From NCBI RefSeq assembly GCF_036417845.1, contig NC_089980.1, positions 66,090,501-66,154,500 of the forward strand: a DNA stretch of 64,000 nt. The letters run 5' to 3'. The notes below the pieces were generated by a model that saw only the letters and a program-made list of their open reading frames with translations, was not told where the DNA came from and did no database searches. The stretch's first letter is position 1, and each line of letters begins with the position of its first letter. This DNA comes from Apteryx mantelli (taxonomy: Eukaryota > Chordata > Aves > Apterygiformes > Apterygidae). Shown piece by piece: positions 1 through 12,700 of the stretch. The translations under genes were made by a program, and so were the position numbers.

Positions 1-1072
1 TGATCCTGATCTCACTTATTTTGTCTCACTCCATAATCAACAGAAGGATGGTCAACACACACATTTGTCCAAATTAAATAAACAGTGTTGTTTTTAAACC
101 ATTTTGCTAAACATGTGTAAGCACCTATGAAGAGAGAATTCAAATTAAAGTTTGCCTATATCAGTTTTCTGTGTAGCAAGAATGGAAATCTCAATCTGCC
201 AAATTCAGCAGTAACAAACAGGTAGAAAAGGCATATTGTCATTCTCCATACCGGTGGCGGAACAGAATCTGCCACTCTTTTGGAACACCATACTTCCCCA
301 CCTGCCATACCAATGAGCCTCAGCAGACAACCAAAACTATCCTTGTAATAGAACAGAATATGAAAATAAGCTTGAGCTACCCCTTGTGCAGAGACAGTTC
401 AGGCCTATCAAGTTTACTTACCCAGACTTGCACCTGCTTTTAGCACAATTAAACTGCTTCCAGGATCACCACAGTTCCATGTGTTCAAGGTTTTGCATTT
501 AAGATGTTCTGCCAGACCAGACTTATGAAAGTGTTCAAACTGAGTTACTGATCTCTGTACACTGCATTCCCTAGCGCTTGATAAAATGAACTCAAGTAAC
601 TATCTAGGGCGACAGGATTATTTTCTAACACACAGAGGAATTTAAACAGAGCTCCTGTGTTTCCCTCCCTCACAATTAAATATGTTTTGTGACAAAAAAT
701 AAAAGTAGTAGTAAACCAAGAATGATTTTGCCTTTCACAGAGCAGTCAGCTATGACACTCATCTTACAAAATCAAACCTATGGTAATTTGCTTATTTGTA
801 AATAAACAGAAATCAATGTACAACTTCTTATACTTTCACTTCCAAGGTCAGAGATAGCATACTGCCCCTCTCCTTCCTAAATTGTGATGGCCAAAGACCG
901 TGTAAGAATTATAAAGGTATATAGCTAGAAAAGCTAAAGAAGCTTTTGCATCAACATTTTTACTTCTCATCAGTAATTCTGCCAAAAAGCAGCTGAAAAC
1001 AACCAAAGTGGGAGCTTTATTCTCCTATATGACTTCTATGTCAATTACATAACACAAACATGCTTTACTCAC
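1..1072 (-). other. PPIL4 intron 3 (partial)
   Basis: This is non-coding, AT-rich sequence after the exon 3 donor. The expected next exon (LYGDQA... region) was looked for on the minus strand and not seen, so the intron runs off the window. No repeat family was recognised. Confidence 0.8.
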
Positions 1073-1137
1073 CAAAATACGGATTCCCCTCCACGGCCAG
1101 TTCCCATGGGGTCACCAGTTTGTATAATAAAATCCCT
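1073..1137 (-). CDS. PPIL4: PPIL4 coding exon 3
   Basis: The acceptor is TTGTGATAG and the donor GTGAGT. The exon encodes RDFIIQTGDPMGTGRGGESV and F, plus two bases (TG) of the next codon. It holds the cyclophilin QTGD and GRGG core motifs. No further PPIL4 exon was found down to position 1. Confidence 0.93.
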
Positions 1138-2522
1138 CTATCACAAAGCAGAATACACAAGATACTGATTTCTTGTTTATAAATTTAAACCAAAAATATA
1201 TATATAATCTTAAATACTCACCTGTACATTATAAATAAGACAATAGTTGTAATACTTGATTTTGCAGAGCTTCAGAAAATTCAGACAAGCTGTAAGAAAT
1301 CATACTGACATTTAATAAAGAAACCTCTAGATATAATGGATACACAATTCAATGTATACAAAGGAGTTTTTCGAGTAGGCAGTGTTGGGGTTCATCAACA
1401 TATGACCTATAAATCTGTCAGAGATGCTATAAGAAATGGTAATATTTCTTCCCCTCCTAAAGCCTATCTCCAGTAATTCAGAGAACCCTAAATGTCACTC
1501 ATCCTACAGAAACGCACATTTCTTCTCCCCAGTTTCTTTCTAAATACCTAAAACAAAAGGTCCTTATTGCCCTTCAGTTTAGAATATATTGCATTTACTT
1601 ATTTTTTAGAATAAAACTGTACTGTCTTTAGTTAAAAAAAAAAAAGATATTTCATAATATATTTCAAACAGTTATATAAACTACCCATGGAGGAAGTTTA
1701 TGGCAATAGAAATGTTGGCACTCCTTTGGATCTACCTCCAGGACTGTGGTCCTATACGACATGCCAAAACACAGGGTGGATAAGAGCACGTATTTTTAAT
1801 TGAAGCCTCCAGATTTTTAATTTAATTTTTAAGAAAACGTATTCGCAGTTAAATTTTAAGTTATGGCAACCTAAGTAAAGAGGCCAAGCTCAGCGTATTA
1901 AGCTATGGACTTGTACTGACCAGCAGGGGACGGTTGCGGGGGCCGTTGCGAGGAGAGCCCAACGGCCGCGAGGCGCCGGGCCGTTGGGAGCGGTTGGGGG
2001 CGGGGGAGGGCGCCGCTCCCTCACGGGCAAGAAGCCCTGCGGCGTGCTCCCCTTCTCCAGAGGGACGGAAACACACCGTGAGCCCTCCGAGAGCCGTGCC
2101 AGCCAGACGAGCCCGGCTCCCCGCCTGCGCCCGGCCGCCGCGCAGCGCGCCGGTGAACGGAAAGGCGGGGGAGGAAGCAGCCAGCTCGCCTACCGGCCTG
2201 CCCACAACGCGCCCCCGAACCGCGGACAGCGTGAGCTGCGCATTGTACGCCGAGAGCCAAAGCAGCAGCACGCAGGGCCGGCGCGTTAAAAGCCGGCATT
2301 TCCTGCCGAGCTCAAACACCGCCTCAGCCGCCCCTCCGCCGGCAGCGCCCGGCCCGCTCGCTGCTTTCCTCGGGGCTTTCACCTGCCCACGCAGGGGGCC
2401 AGGCCGCACCCGCCCCAGGCCCCTCAGCTCTCCCGGCCCGCCGCGCCCCTACCGCGGGGCCGCTCCTCCGCGTACAGGTCGATGACCAGGTCGCCCAGCG
2501 TGGTCTCCAGCAGCACCGCCAT
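1073..2522 (-). CDS. PPIL4: PPIL4, cyclophilin-like RNA-binding protein (5' part, three coding exons)
   Basis: The N-terminal 67 or so residues of peptidyl-prolyl isomerase-like 4 are encoded on the minus strand by 2453-2522, 1222-1289 and 1073-1137. Spliced together they read MAVLLETTLGDLVIDLYAEE, then CLNFLKLCKIKYYNYCLIYN, then RDFIIQTGDPMGTGRGGESV. This is the start of the cyclophilin fold. The family continues with an RRM and a charged, RS-like tail, which must lie upstream of coordinate 1. PPIL4 is a nuclear protein linked to spliceosomes; that is family knowledge. Exon phases fit (70 nt = 23 codons + 1; 68 nt; 65 nt ending phase 2), and all junctions are GT-AG. The start lies in a CpG island with GCCATGG context. 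The next gene, GINM1, is divergent. The gene is truncated only by the window edge, and identification is confident. Confidence 0.95.
1222..1289 (-). CDS. PPIL4: PPIL4 coding exon 2
   Basis: The acceptor is TTTCTTACAG and the donor GTGAGT. The first two bases complete the Ala codon and 22 codons follow (CLNFLKLCKIKYYNYCLIYN then VQ). The usual family sequence is LIHNVQ; here the His is Tyr. Confidence 0.94.
1290..2452 (-). other. PPIL4 intron 1
   Basis: The 5' part (about 1920-2452) belongs to the CpG island. The rest is AT-rich with short A runs (for example near 1636) and no other feature. The neighbouring 84-bp intron 2 (1138-1221) is unusually short. Confidence 0.85.
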
Positions 2523-2680
2523 GGCCGCCGCCGCCGCCCGCCCGACTCCCCTCCCCTGCGCGGCGCGGCGGCGCCCGGGCCGCCGCTGTGGCGCCCCCTG
2601 CCGGCGCGGGGGAGCAGCTGTTCCTCACCGAGGCGGCCGGAGGAATCTCCTCGGGCGGGCGACGGCGGTGGAGGCTGAGG
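1920..2680 (-). promoter_or_regulatory. CpG-island promoter of PPIL4
   Basis: An abrupt switch from AT-rich to very GC- and CpG-rich sequence surrounds the PPIL4 start codon. There is no TATA box. The transcription start should lie a little above 2522. The exact start cannot be read from sequence. Confidence 0.8.
2453..2522 (-). CDS. PPIL4: PPIL4 coding exon 1
   Basis: The ATG is at 2522-2520 (reverse). The exon encodes the first 23 residues and one base of an Ala codon, then the donor GTAGGG. It covers the first strand of the cyclophilin barrel (ETTLGDLVIDL). Confidence 0.93.
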
Positions 2681-5600
2681 ATGCAGATTTTGAGCATACC
2701 GAGGGGTGTCTGTGCTTATTCTACATAGCCAAAGAAAGTCGCTTTCACTTGATGGTTAAGACATTAATTAGTGGGTCATAGAGAGAGCAACAGTCTCAGT
2801 ATTTGCCTGGAGCACACAGTGGCAGCGCAACCTGTAATATCAGGGGTGACACTGAAAGAGCAGACAAGAAAACAGAATTTACCCCCTTCTGATTTAGATC
2901 ATTCCATGTTCTCCGGTGTATGCGATAACAGCTGACTAATGGCTCGTTGCCTTCAAAATGAGTGATCTTGTTCCCCCTGCACAAAGAACTTCCACATCAG
3001 GCTGCACAATCTTTGTTTTTTTCTGGAACAAGCTCTGGTACTCATTGCACTATGAGTTAATTCTAGTCACTTATCTGTCAGAACACTATTTATTTTTTAT
3101 CGCTGAACTAATTTTCTGCCAGATTAGTGACCTGAATTGACTCACCATACAGTAAAAGGGAACAGTGAAAAGGGGGGGGGGGTGCACAGGAGTGCACAAC
3201 TAGGAGTACAAAGAGATGCACTTGGCTTGGTAAGAGCAGGATCTTCTCTTTAAGTAGCAGCAAAATCTGATTACTGTGTTATATAACTGCACCCTTAAAT
3301 ACACCCAGGCAGGGAGTTTACCCACTTTTCTGTTCATCACTATCTTGTTTGTTGGGTTCTGTAAACATAATGGGCTGGTTCTTGGATCAGGATTTGCACT
3401 GTAGAAAGTTGTATGCTGCATTCTTAATATGCTAGTTTTCAAAGCTGTTTGTGTTTTGCATTGTTGTATTGTTTGTGTGAGCTTATTTCCAGTCTGTACA
3501 TCAATACTGAATTGATCCAAGGCTGTTTTTAAGCCATTCTGCATGGCAGTTATTGATAGAAGAAAACACTATAGCAAACATCACATTTATTACTCTGAAA
3601 GTTTCAGAAGGAGATAAACACTACCTGTCTTACAGGGGCCTGTACAGGCTGAAGTTTAACTGTTTACTTGCTACTTCAAGAACTCTTGCTTTGCATTTCA
3701 GTAAGAAAGCCTCACGCTTGCTTAGGTCAGACCTTTTATAACTACTTTTATTCATAAAAGAAATAAAAACATAATTCTGATTCTTTCTACCAACTTTTGC
3801 CTTCTAATAACCCAGAGCTATAATGAAGGTTCAGAGAAAAATGGGTTTGCATGATCACTTTAAAAAGTCAGGAACATCCCTCCCAATTTAAATATAAAAC
3901 CGCTGACATACAGCACTTTTGGCACACCCAGCAGCTCAAGCAATAGTCAGTCTCAGTACCAAATATTTCAAAATGTTGCACATTTTAATAGTTGCAAATG
4001 TCAGGGCACATTCAGCAGGCGAGAGGAATGTAGAAGGCACTCGTCCTAGACAAAAGGGAAGTTCTGTTAGGCTCCTAGTCTGTCCCAGCACTATCTGTTG
4101 AATTACCTGAGAACAGGTCACTTGTGAAAGACAGAGGAGAAAAAGAAAGAATCAAACGAAGAACAACAATAGTTATAGGTAGGAATTTTACCATTTGCAT
4201 TAAATATTTAAACTGTTGTGACATCTGCTGTGCTGTGAGACTGTAGTGGAGACTTGGAAATTTAGGGGGAAAAGTGAGAATTATGTTAGAAGCATTTTTA
4301 ATGCATATTTTTTTGCAGTTTTAATTAAGGTCCAGGAGATTAAAAATAAAGGAACTGATGCCTGAAGAAAAGGAGGTGCAAAAGATTGGGAGAAAAAGGA
4401 AAAAACGGGCAAAAGAAAAACATAGAAGGAAAGCATTACTTGATATGTATTTTACCAGGAAACTTACAGGCTGAGGCATTCAAAGACATTCAGAAAGTAA
4501 CAGGCACTTGTCCATTCCATTTCTGCGAGGAGAAAGGCTAAATTCCTTGATGTCAACTGAGAGCGCAGCTTATAATTTGCAGTATTTTTAAATTCTGTAA
4601 GTCAGAGATCCTTGTTTTCCTGTATTTTTATATATCCCATAGCATTATTTATTATGCTTCTCATACATTTTGAAAACACTGTGGTATTGTAGCTTGCTCT
4701 GCTCTTCTAGGATTCATGAGTCCTGTTGGGACACAATCCGCTATCTTCTATTTATGAATAGAGAGCAATGCACAGCTAGGAATGTACGTAATTTAAATGT
4801 CCTCCCACCAGCATATGCAAATGACTGCAAGTACCAACAAGGGTTGCATTTTTATAGCTGCCATTCTACCCCTCAAGATACTTGTGTGACCCTTATGAAA
4901 TTCAGCAAAATGTGTTGTTGGGGAGCTGACTTACCAAGTCATTTTCTGCCTCATGAGACTGCACAATGAACAGGCCCTTTACCGATTTCTTTCAATCCAC
5001 CATATACAGTGGATAAAAAGAGCTCTAGGACAGGTCTGAGAAACGAAATTTTGTTAAAGGCAGCAGTGGAAATTAAGATGCCTGTGTTTTTATTCCTTCA
5101 TCCATTACTACCTTGTGTGATTATGGGCAATTCAGTTAACCAACCTGTACTTAATTTTTTCTGATCTCTAAAATAGTACTAATGACTGATAATATTTAGT
5201 GATGAAATATATGAGGTTTTCACATAAATCAGCACAATATACTACATCAACATTTTATAAGCAGTTTATTTGGAGATTACCCCACTTGTCCCCCTACCCT
5301 GAAATAAATAGCCCAAACAGTTCTCCAAGGCTAAAATATTTCAGACATAGAAAAGTAGCAAGATATTTTCTCACCCTCTGAGGCATCATTTTCCAATGCT
5401 TTCTGGCTTGTGCCAGATGTTTAAACCAGTGTCTCATGAATGCAGAGAGCATATAAAATACTAACTTTCTGGGCTTTTTTATGATTCATGTACACTATCA
5501 ACAAAATGCGAGTCATAGAACAATATAAAAGTGGGCTATGGGTTGCTTCAACAGGACAGATAGTTCATTGCCCTGTCCTGGTGGCACTACAACCTCCCTA

Positions 5601-6100
5601 GACAAACTGCTAAAATGTTTGCCATCCTCACCGTTAGAAAGTTTGGGGAGGTTTTTTGCGAACAGATAACCTCAGTCTTTCTTGCCGCATAAAGAAAGCG
5701 CTATTTATCTTCATATCTACCAAGGATCTGAAGATTCAGGTTGTTTCCTTTTTACCAGAGACTCTGTGTGTTTTTTGACTGCTGTTATTAAGTTTCCCTC
5801 AGTTTTCTCTTCTCCAGACTGAGGAACTCCAGCTGCTCACATCTTCATCCTTTCCTTTCTTTGCGGCTCCCGGTGCCGTCGGGAGCCCCGGTGCCCGCGG
5901 CCGCCCTGCCACAGGCAGCCTGGGGCTGAACGCCACCTGCCTTCCTCGAGCGGCTGCGGGAAGCCGCAAATTTGGCCATTTCTCTCACAGAATTTCCCTC
6001 CCCCTTTCAAAAAAAAAAAAAAAAAAAACACGCTTCAGAGTTGACATCTGTCTTCAGCTTTTGCCATTAAGAAGGGGAAGCAGACGAAAAGGCAAAAGTC
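2681..6100. other. Intergenic region between divergent PPIL4 and GINM1
   Basis: No exon of a recognised gene was found on either strand. There is a G11 run at 3172-3182 and an A20 run at 6009-6028. Open frames here are short and lack family resemblance. Confidence 0.7.
6009..6028. repeat. Poly(A) run
   Basis: Twenty consecutive A lie just upstream of the GINM1 CpG island. This could be a mononucleotide tract or the remnant tail of a retrocopy. No retrocopied sequence was recognised beside it. Confidence 0.9.
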
Positions 6101-6119
6101 CCCTTCTTGAGCGTGGCGC

Positions 6120-6720
6120 TTTCTAAAGAAAATCCGGGCGCGGCAGCCCGGGGTTGCCCCCGTCCCCTCAGCTGACGGCGGAAGAGGCGCCGGGGCCGGG
6201 GCCGGGGCTGGCACAGACCCCTCGGGCGTCCCGTCCCGTCCCGCCCCGCCCTCAGCCGGCGGCCCGCTGCCGCCGCCGCTGCCGCCGCCGCCTGGCTCCC
6301 TCCTTCCTCCTCGCTCGCTCGCTCGCTCGCTCCCGCCCCGCCTCTTGTCGCCGCCGGCCCCGCCTCTTGTCGCCGCGGCCGCTTGTTGATGTTTCACTTT
6401 GTTTTAATTCCCGGGTCGCAAGATGGAGGCGGCGCTGGGGCCGCGCGGGCGGTTGCTGCTGCCGCTGCTGCTGCCGCTCGCCGCGGGGCTGCTGGGCCCG
6501 GCCACGCCGCGGCCGCTCGGCCAGGTACCCGGCGGGGGGAGGGGCCGGGGCGCGCGGCCGTTGCGGCTGTTGGGGCGGCGGGGCCGGGCCCCGGTCCCGG
6601 TCCCCGCGGAGGGGCGAGCCGGGCCCTTCCGGGGTGCCGAGGGCGGGTGGCCCCGGTCGCCTCGGCCTGTCCGTAGGCTGAAGAGGCGCGCAGAGGCTGG
6701 GAAAGGGAGGCGAAGCTGGT
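6120..6720 (+). promoter_or_regulatory. CpG-island promoter of GINM1
   Basis: This GC- and CpG-dense block surrounds GINM1 exon 1. It contains several GC boxes (CCCGCCCC type), a (CGCT)n run at about 6311-6330 and a 20-bp direct repeat at 6335-6354 and 6357-6376. There is no TATA box. The start codon sits in CAAGATGGAGGCGG, which resembles the YY1-type element of TATA-less promoters. The transcription start is probably within about 100 nt upstream of 6423 (inference). Confidence 0.78.
6423..6524 (+). CDS. GINM1: GINM1 exon 1 (signal peptide)
   Basis: This encodes residues 1-34, including the hydrophobic signal sequence. The donor is CAG|GTACCC, phase 0. Unlike the rest of the gene it is very GC-rich because it lies in the promoter island. 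Confidence 0.9.
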
Positions 6721-9700
6721 GGCCCCGAAGGGGTTGCGTGTGGAGCGTGAGGATCTCTTCCCAGCTGTAGCACTGGGTAGCGTAAGGTCTGTTACCTCTG
6801 CCTACAGTCCTCCCGCTGCTGTTCAAACATCTTCCAGGGTAAAATGCATAGAAATGGTACAGCAAGTCAAAATTACACATCTGCCGCAAACTAGTTTACC
6901 ACGCATGTAATGTTTCCACCTCCTTCAGTAGCTTACAAGAGGATTTGATATGCTGAAATAAGTATGTGACAGGTTGAGGGGGGAAAAAAAGGTTGTTAAT
7001 ATTTCGATCTAATGTGGGTATATTTACTTTATATTTTATATGTGTGCCTATCCACATCTTGATAGTTCTGCGCTATAGAAATATGCAATGTGTTAAGTCC
7101 ACATCTGCTCCTAATGATTTCTGTACTCGAACCAACGAAATTTTTTGGACCAACAAAAGGTTTTGGATGTATCGGTACATTATGAGGCATCGTGCTGTCT
7201 CTTTTCCTGTTTCACTAGCTACACTGTATCCTAATAAGATTCGTTCTAAATTAAATTGGTTTGGCTTTTTAAAGAGCTGAATGGATTTTTTGGTTCTATT
7301 TAGAAATGTTCTCTGTGAGAATAAAAAAATGTGCTATGACAGTGGTGAGCTTTGACCTCTCGAATTACAGAAGAGAACTGGGTACTACTTGTATCTCTAC
7401 TTAAATCATGACTAATATATCCTCTAATTATAGTAACTGTGAACTCCAAAGTGTGAAATCATGAAGAGGAAAGAGCTCTGTTGGGTTTGTAGTCACTTGT
7501 CCAGCTAATACAAAATTTCTGTTGTGCAAGTGAATTTATTATGACTTTCTCTCCCAAGTTTTTTTTGTTTAAATAAAACCTTTCCAAGAAAGCCTGCTGC
7601 AGGCCCTGCGCTGGCACATTCTGTGCTGCAAAGGATTTCTGGGCTTACTTCCTGATTTTTGCTTCTCTTTATGGACATTTGAAGAGAACTGGGCTTAGCA
7701 CCAGGAATTCTGATCTCAAAATGGGGATCTAGATCTTTAAATGTCCACAAAAGTACATCTGTTCTTGAAGTCAGGCCTGTTAAGGTACAAGAGAGCAGAG
7801 AAAGCTATGTCCAACTACTCAGATACTCTGCTTACCCCCTTCTGAGAGAGGGAATGCTATCTTGAATTTACCGAGAAGACGCATAAAAAACAATGGAATG
7901 TAAATCTATAATGTTGCTTACCTTGTTACCAGAAGCTATCACACTTTAATATTATTAAGTTGAGGTTTTAGTGTGGAAGCTATCACAGCTGGCAGTTATA
8001 TAAGATGTGAAGGCACATCTGCCTGTGCTATCTTTGAATCTGAAAGTGTGAGTGAGCATGGTGCAGAGGTGCCTGAGCTGGTTATGTGCAAGCCGGCTTG
8101 GGGTCAGAAATAGGATAGGTACACCTGCAGAGTGCTAGTAAGGCCTGACTTACGAACTGGGGTGAGATGCCTTTTGTGCATAGCCATGCTATTTGTGGAT
8201 TTGAGATCATCCAATAGTGCTGCACTGCTTAGGTGGTTTATCAACTCAGTTTTTGCTAGTCTGGGAGTGTCTGCACCTTTTTAGCTATATGGTGTCATAG
8301 GTAGGATAATATAGTGGTATGGGTAATGCACAAAAAAGCACTTAAGAGTCAAAAAGAGAGCATATGGTTTTATTTCTTTTTTCTTTTTTTTTAATTTCTC
8401 AAAAAAATCCAACTTATGTTTCCTTCTGCACTCCTTTAATACATGCAGGATCATTTTTGATGTAGAAGGAACAGCACATCTCAAGAGAGCTTTGAGTAGA
8501 AGAATTGTTCATGTCTGAACATGAACTGATTAATTGTAGCCTGGTAGGAATGGAAGGGCCTCGGCAGCGCAAATAGGCAGAGCAGGAATTGTGTCTGTGC
8601 TGTCAAGCTGACTTCAGAAGCCACAAGCTTAACGAAGGATGGCAGTGGGGTCCGCATGATCTTTCCTCGGAACGGTTTGGGACTGCAGACTTGTTGATGC
8701 TGCCTGTTCTTAGAAAATCACCGTTTTTAGCTTTGCTTTCACTGGATACTGTGATTGTGCATTCTATAATACTGGCAGAATACTACTGATAGCTTCATAT
8801 TTTATAATGCTTGTACATGATATTAAGGTTTCCCTCTAAGTTAAAGGCTATGGTGATACAGAGAAACTGTAATGGAAGGATTGAGGAAAACCTTGAAACG
8901 CTAGAATAACGTGTGTGTAATTTTGTAAGTCTGAAATGCTTTTGTTAAGCTCTGGAATGTGAACGCCTCCATTGTTGTGCAATGCTTGTCATTTCTTAAA
9001 TAAGCTGTTTTGAAATCTGGGATTTTTTTTTTTTTTAAGCATTAGCATGTGTGTTTTGGGTTTTCTTTGTCCTTGTGAAATTTGGATACGTAAAACTGGG
9101 TTACAGATTGATTAATATTAGACAAAGTAAAAAATGTAGGTAATGATGCAACAAGAGAGCTGACCTTCACATTAAAATAACATATTTTTCTGATATTAGG
9201 TCAGGAATTAGATTTTGTGTTTTAGAGCATTTTTTCAATGTGTGCTGTTAGGAACTGGCGAAAAGAACAGTGGACTGAGTGCTGTGAAGTTTGTTTACTC
9301 CATTTGCGTCTTGATAACATAGGTTTAACTTTTCTTTCTAAATGGTTTACTCACCTGCAAGACTTCTTTGTAATTTAGTTGCCTGGAAAACATTGTTTTC
9401 AGATTATTTATTTGTTGGCTGCAAGAAACCTCTCTGTAGGTTGGATTGTTCCACAACAGAAAATATAGTCTTCACTACCTCAGCTCTTTGAATACATATG
9501 CAGTGGGTGTCATGTATTTTAATTAGAAAAGAAACTTGTTAATAATGACATGCTGAAATATATACTTTTTTCATAGCTTTATGCCAGCTTCTTTGTTAAC
9601 AGCCTGGTGCATGTTCTGAACCTTATACTTGAAGGATTTCACGTCATCTTTCCATGTATATTTGATTAAATGAAAGCAGTGTGATGTAACCATCTCCTGG

Positions 9701-12700
9701 TGTTGTGAGACTAAGTATTTGCCTTTAAAACTCCTGATAAAATATTCATAATATGAGATGATTTAATAGAGAGAAAGCACAGGTGATTAATTCTAGCAAC
9801 ATACCTAGAGCAAAGGAAAAGATAAGCAATATTTTATTTTGAATCATTGCAAAGCAAGGAAGGAATATGAATATACTCATTCAGGAACTTAAAGTAAAGC
9901 CAAAGCATCGTTGCGTTAGATTCGTGTATTAACAAGGCTAGTTCAGCTTTCGTGACTTAAGCAAATACTGCCAAATAATGCCAAACCTTACTAGCGAAGA
10001 TTTTGTACTGAAAATTTGTAAAATGTGGGGGACTGTAATTACTGTCCTGCAAACCTGTCAAGGATGCTGCCATGATTATTTCTTAACTTTAGTTATGCCT
10101 GATTATGGTTAAGGCTCATCCTACAACATAGCTATATTTCGAATCTGACCAAAGAATTATGAGAGGCACAGGTCACAACCTTAGACTCTTTTGAGCCAAT
10201 TTTTCACATAAGTGCTAGGACAGACAAGACTCAAGTGGTTTGAGTTTGGATGGTAGCTTTTTTGTTTCTTTGTTTTAACACTCTTTCCCACAATCTCTTT
10301 TCAAATTTAGAAACAATCATTAGTTTTAACTATTTCTTATCTGTTTGGCAGCCTTCTTTGGACTTTATATTTTCCTACTGCAAACAGGATATCCCAATTG
10401 GGCCTGCATAACTGCTGTGAGGGAATTGTCCGCCTGCCAGTTCTCTGTACAGCTGGCCATCTTGTAAGGCATTGTGCCATCTGTTCCTAGTGCTGCCTGC
10501 TCCACTTCCCACAAGCCTCCTAGTGCAGAAAAAGCCTTGTTCAGAGAGCATCAGTAGAGAACAGCTGTGCTTTAAGTGGGCTGGCTGGTAGTGGCTGAAT
10601 TGGTAGATGGGGTTCATGTGACTAATGCAGTTGTTCAAGACTTAACAGTTATCCTGTACTGGTAGAAACTGTACAGCGCATTGCGTTGGGTACCTGCTGC
10701 CTGTGGAAGAAGCTTTCCTATCCCATAATCCTGTAGACAGAGTCCATTTGAGTTTCCTGTGTGATTAGAGCCAACAGCTTTGTCTTGTGTGGTGTTTTTC
10801 ATAAAAGGCTAGAATTAGGTGAAACGTTCTCTGTAGATTTATTTGCGTGGCATTGTTGGGGGGAGTCTTTAAGAATTAGTAAATACTTCCTTTTAAATCA
10901 TGTCAGATGCTTTGTATTCCTTGCTGCCATCTTTTCCCCATCCTGCTCTTCTCCTGCTACCATGGTTGTACTGCCCCACTTATGCTCCTGGGTCCCATTG
11001 TAGCACAGGGTGAAAGAGAAGGGATTAGAAAATGCTCATCATTTGCATTCTCTGTATTGATTCAGGTTCACAAAAATTCATTAGTTCACAAAAATTCTGG
11101 AAGGTGTATTGCTATGCTATTATTACGATCCCCTAACTTTACTAGAACAGAATGTCATAAAGTTGTGGTAGAAGTGCTGTCCTCTTTACAGGTACTGTGG
11201 CTGTTACAGCTGTAAATAGCATTGCTGGAGCACTAGAACAATGATGGGAAATCTTAGGAAAATGCAGGAGAGAAATCTACTTTCTTGGACAACATTAAGA
11301 ATTATAGGGCCATTTTTAGTGTATATTGATGAATTCAGGACATTTTAAATTATAAAACTGCATGAAATTTAGATGAACCTTTAGATGATGTTGTTAATGC
11401 TCAAAAGTGTATTGTAAGCTGTACAAACAGTAAGTTTTATACTCTTAGTTTAGGCTTCTCCAGAACTTGGCAGTGCAGTATTATGGATTAATGCGTATGG
11501 CCCAGGTCTGGCTCCCAGTGACTTCATTACTACAGGATTGGCTTAACATTTTTTTGATATACAAAATAAATCATGTGGGGTTTCTTATTTACATTTCTTA
11601 GTACTGAAGCATACAGCTGTAAGGATGTGTCTGTAAAACAAATCTGTTTTTTCTAAGTAGAGAATTTTATTGTGGTATCATAGAAGTATTTCCTCTGTTG
11701 AAATTAAAGGATGTTTCATAAGACTGTGAGTCTTGACCTCTATCATGGAAAGATGGTTAGATGGAGATGGTTCCATATGTGTATTTGAGTTATGACTGAA
11801 ATTCTAACAAGGATGGTTTTCAGTTCAGGCATCTCATCAGGAAAGCATGATACAAGATTTCTTGGCCTGCCCAGTCTGTTTTCCACCCAGTTTAACAAGC
11901 ATTAATAACATATGGCTCTTGAGCACTTATTCTTGAGCAGAAATCAAGGGGGTACCAAGTGGGGTTGTGTTAGCAGAGGGAATGCTGTGTATCATACATC
12001 CTCTGCTGTGGGTGGAAGTGGGCCATCTGGGATGGCCCCTGGTCCTCCTGCCCACTTTTCAGTATGTTTGGCATGTGTCTTGTGGTTATGTAGATTTGGG
12101 TATGGGGCTTATAGGGTCAGGAAGATTGGCCATGGCAGTTAGGTCACAGCAAGCCCCACTGAGTTTTGGGTGCAGCACTTCAGGAAAGACCAGTGGGAAG
12201 CTGTGGTAAGACAGCAGTGAGGAGCTGACCTTCAAGAAATAGTTAAGTTAGCTGGGAGCATTAACATAAAATCAGGAAGACTGAATGGTTGAAGATGACA
12301 CTTATTTTCCATAGGAAGATGTTGCAAAGAGTAATGAACAACCTGTTCATAAATTGCAGCAAGGAAGGTTCAGGTTAGATATTAAAGAAAACTTTCTAGT
12401 ATTAAAGATAGTTGAGCACTACAATAAATAGTTGAGGGGAGTGTGAAGTTTTTGAACATCACTGCAGAGCTTTAAGAACAAGTTAAATGACCATCTGTCA
12501 GGAATGACAGATATAGCTGGTTCTGCCTCTGGACAAGGGGAAGGACTAGATGATACACCGAGGTCCTTTCCAGCCTAGTGATTTTATGGGTCCTTGAGAT
12601 GTTTTTATGTCAATCTGAGTATATTTGGAGCAAGAACAATTTAAACTTGGTTATCTGACAGCACCAAAACTTTGAGATCTATTTGGAGTGTTTCTTAGCA

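Noticed and set aside
426-455. Exon-like minus-strand segment followed by GTAAGT in PPIL4 intron 3
   Set aside because: A good donor, but the preceding sequence does not encode any expected PPIL4 residues and no matching acceptor and frame could be shown.
1903-2485. Open frames of 168 and 183 codons around the PPIL4 promoter
   Set aside because: GC-rich island by-products. The genuine coding frame here is the short PPIL4 exon 1, supported by homology and splice phase.
6035-6889. Several GC-rich open frames overlapping GINM1 exon 1
   Set aside because: Only the frame starting at 6423 gives a signal peptide and joins exon 2 in phase.
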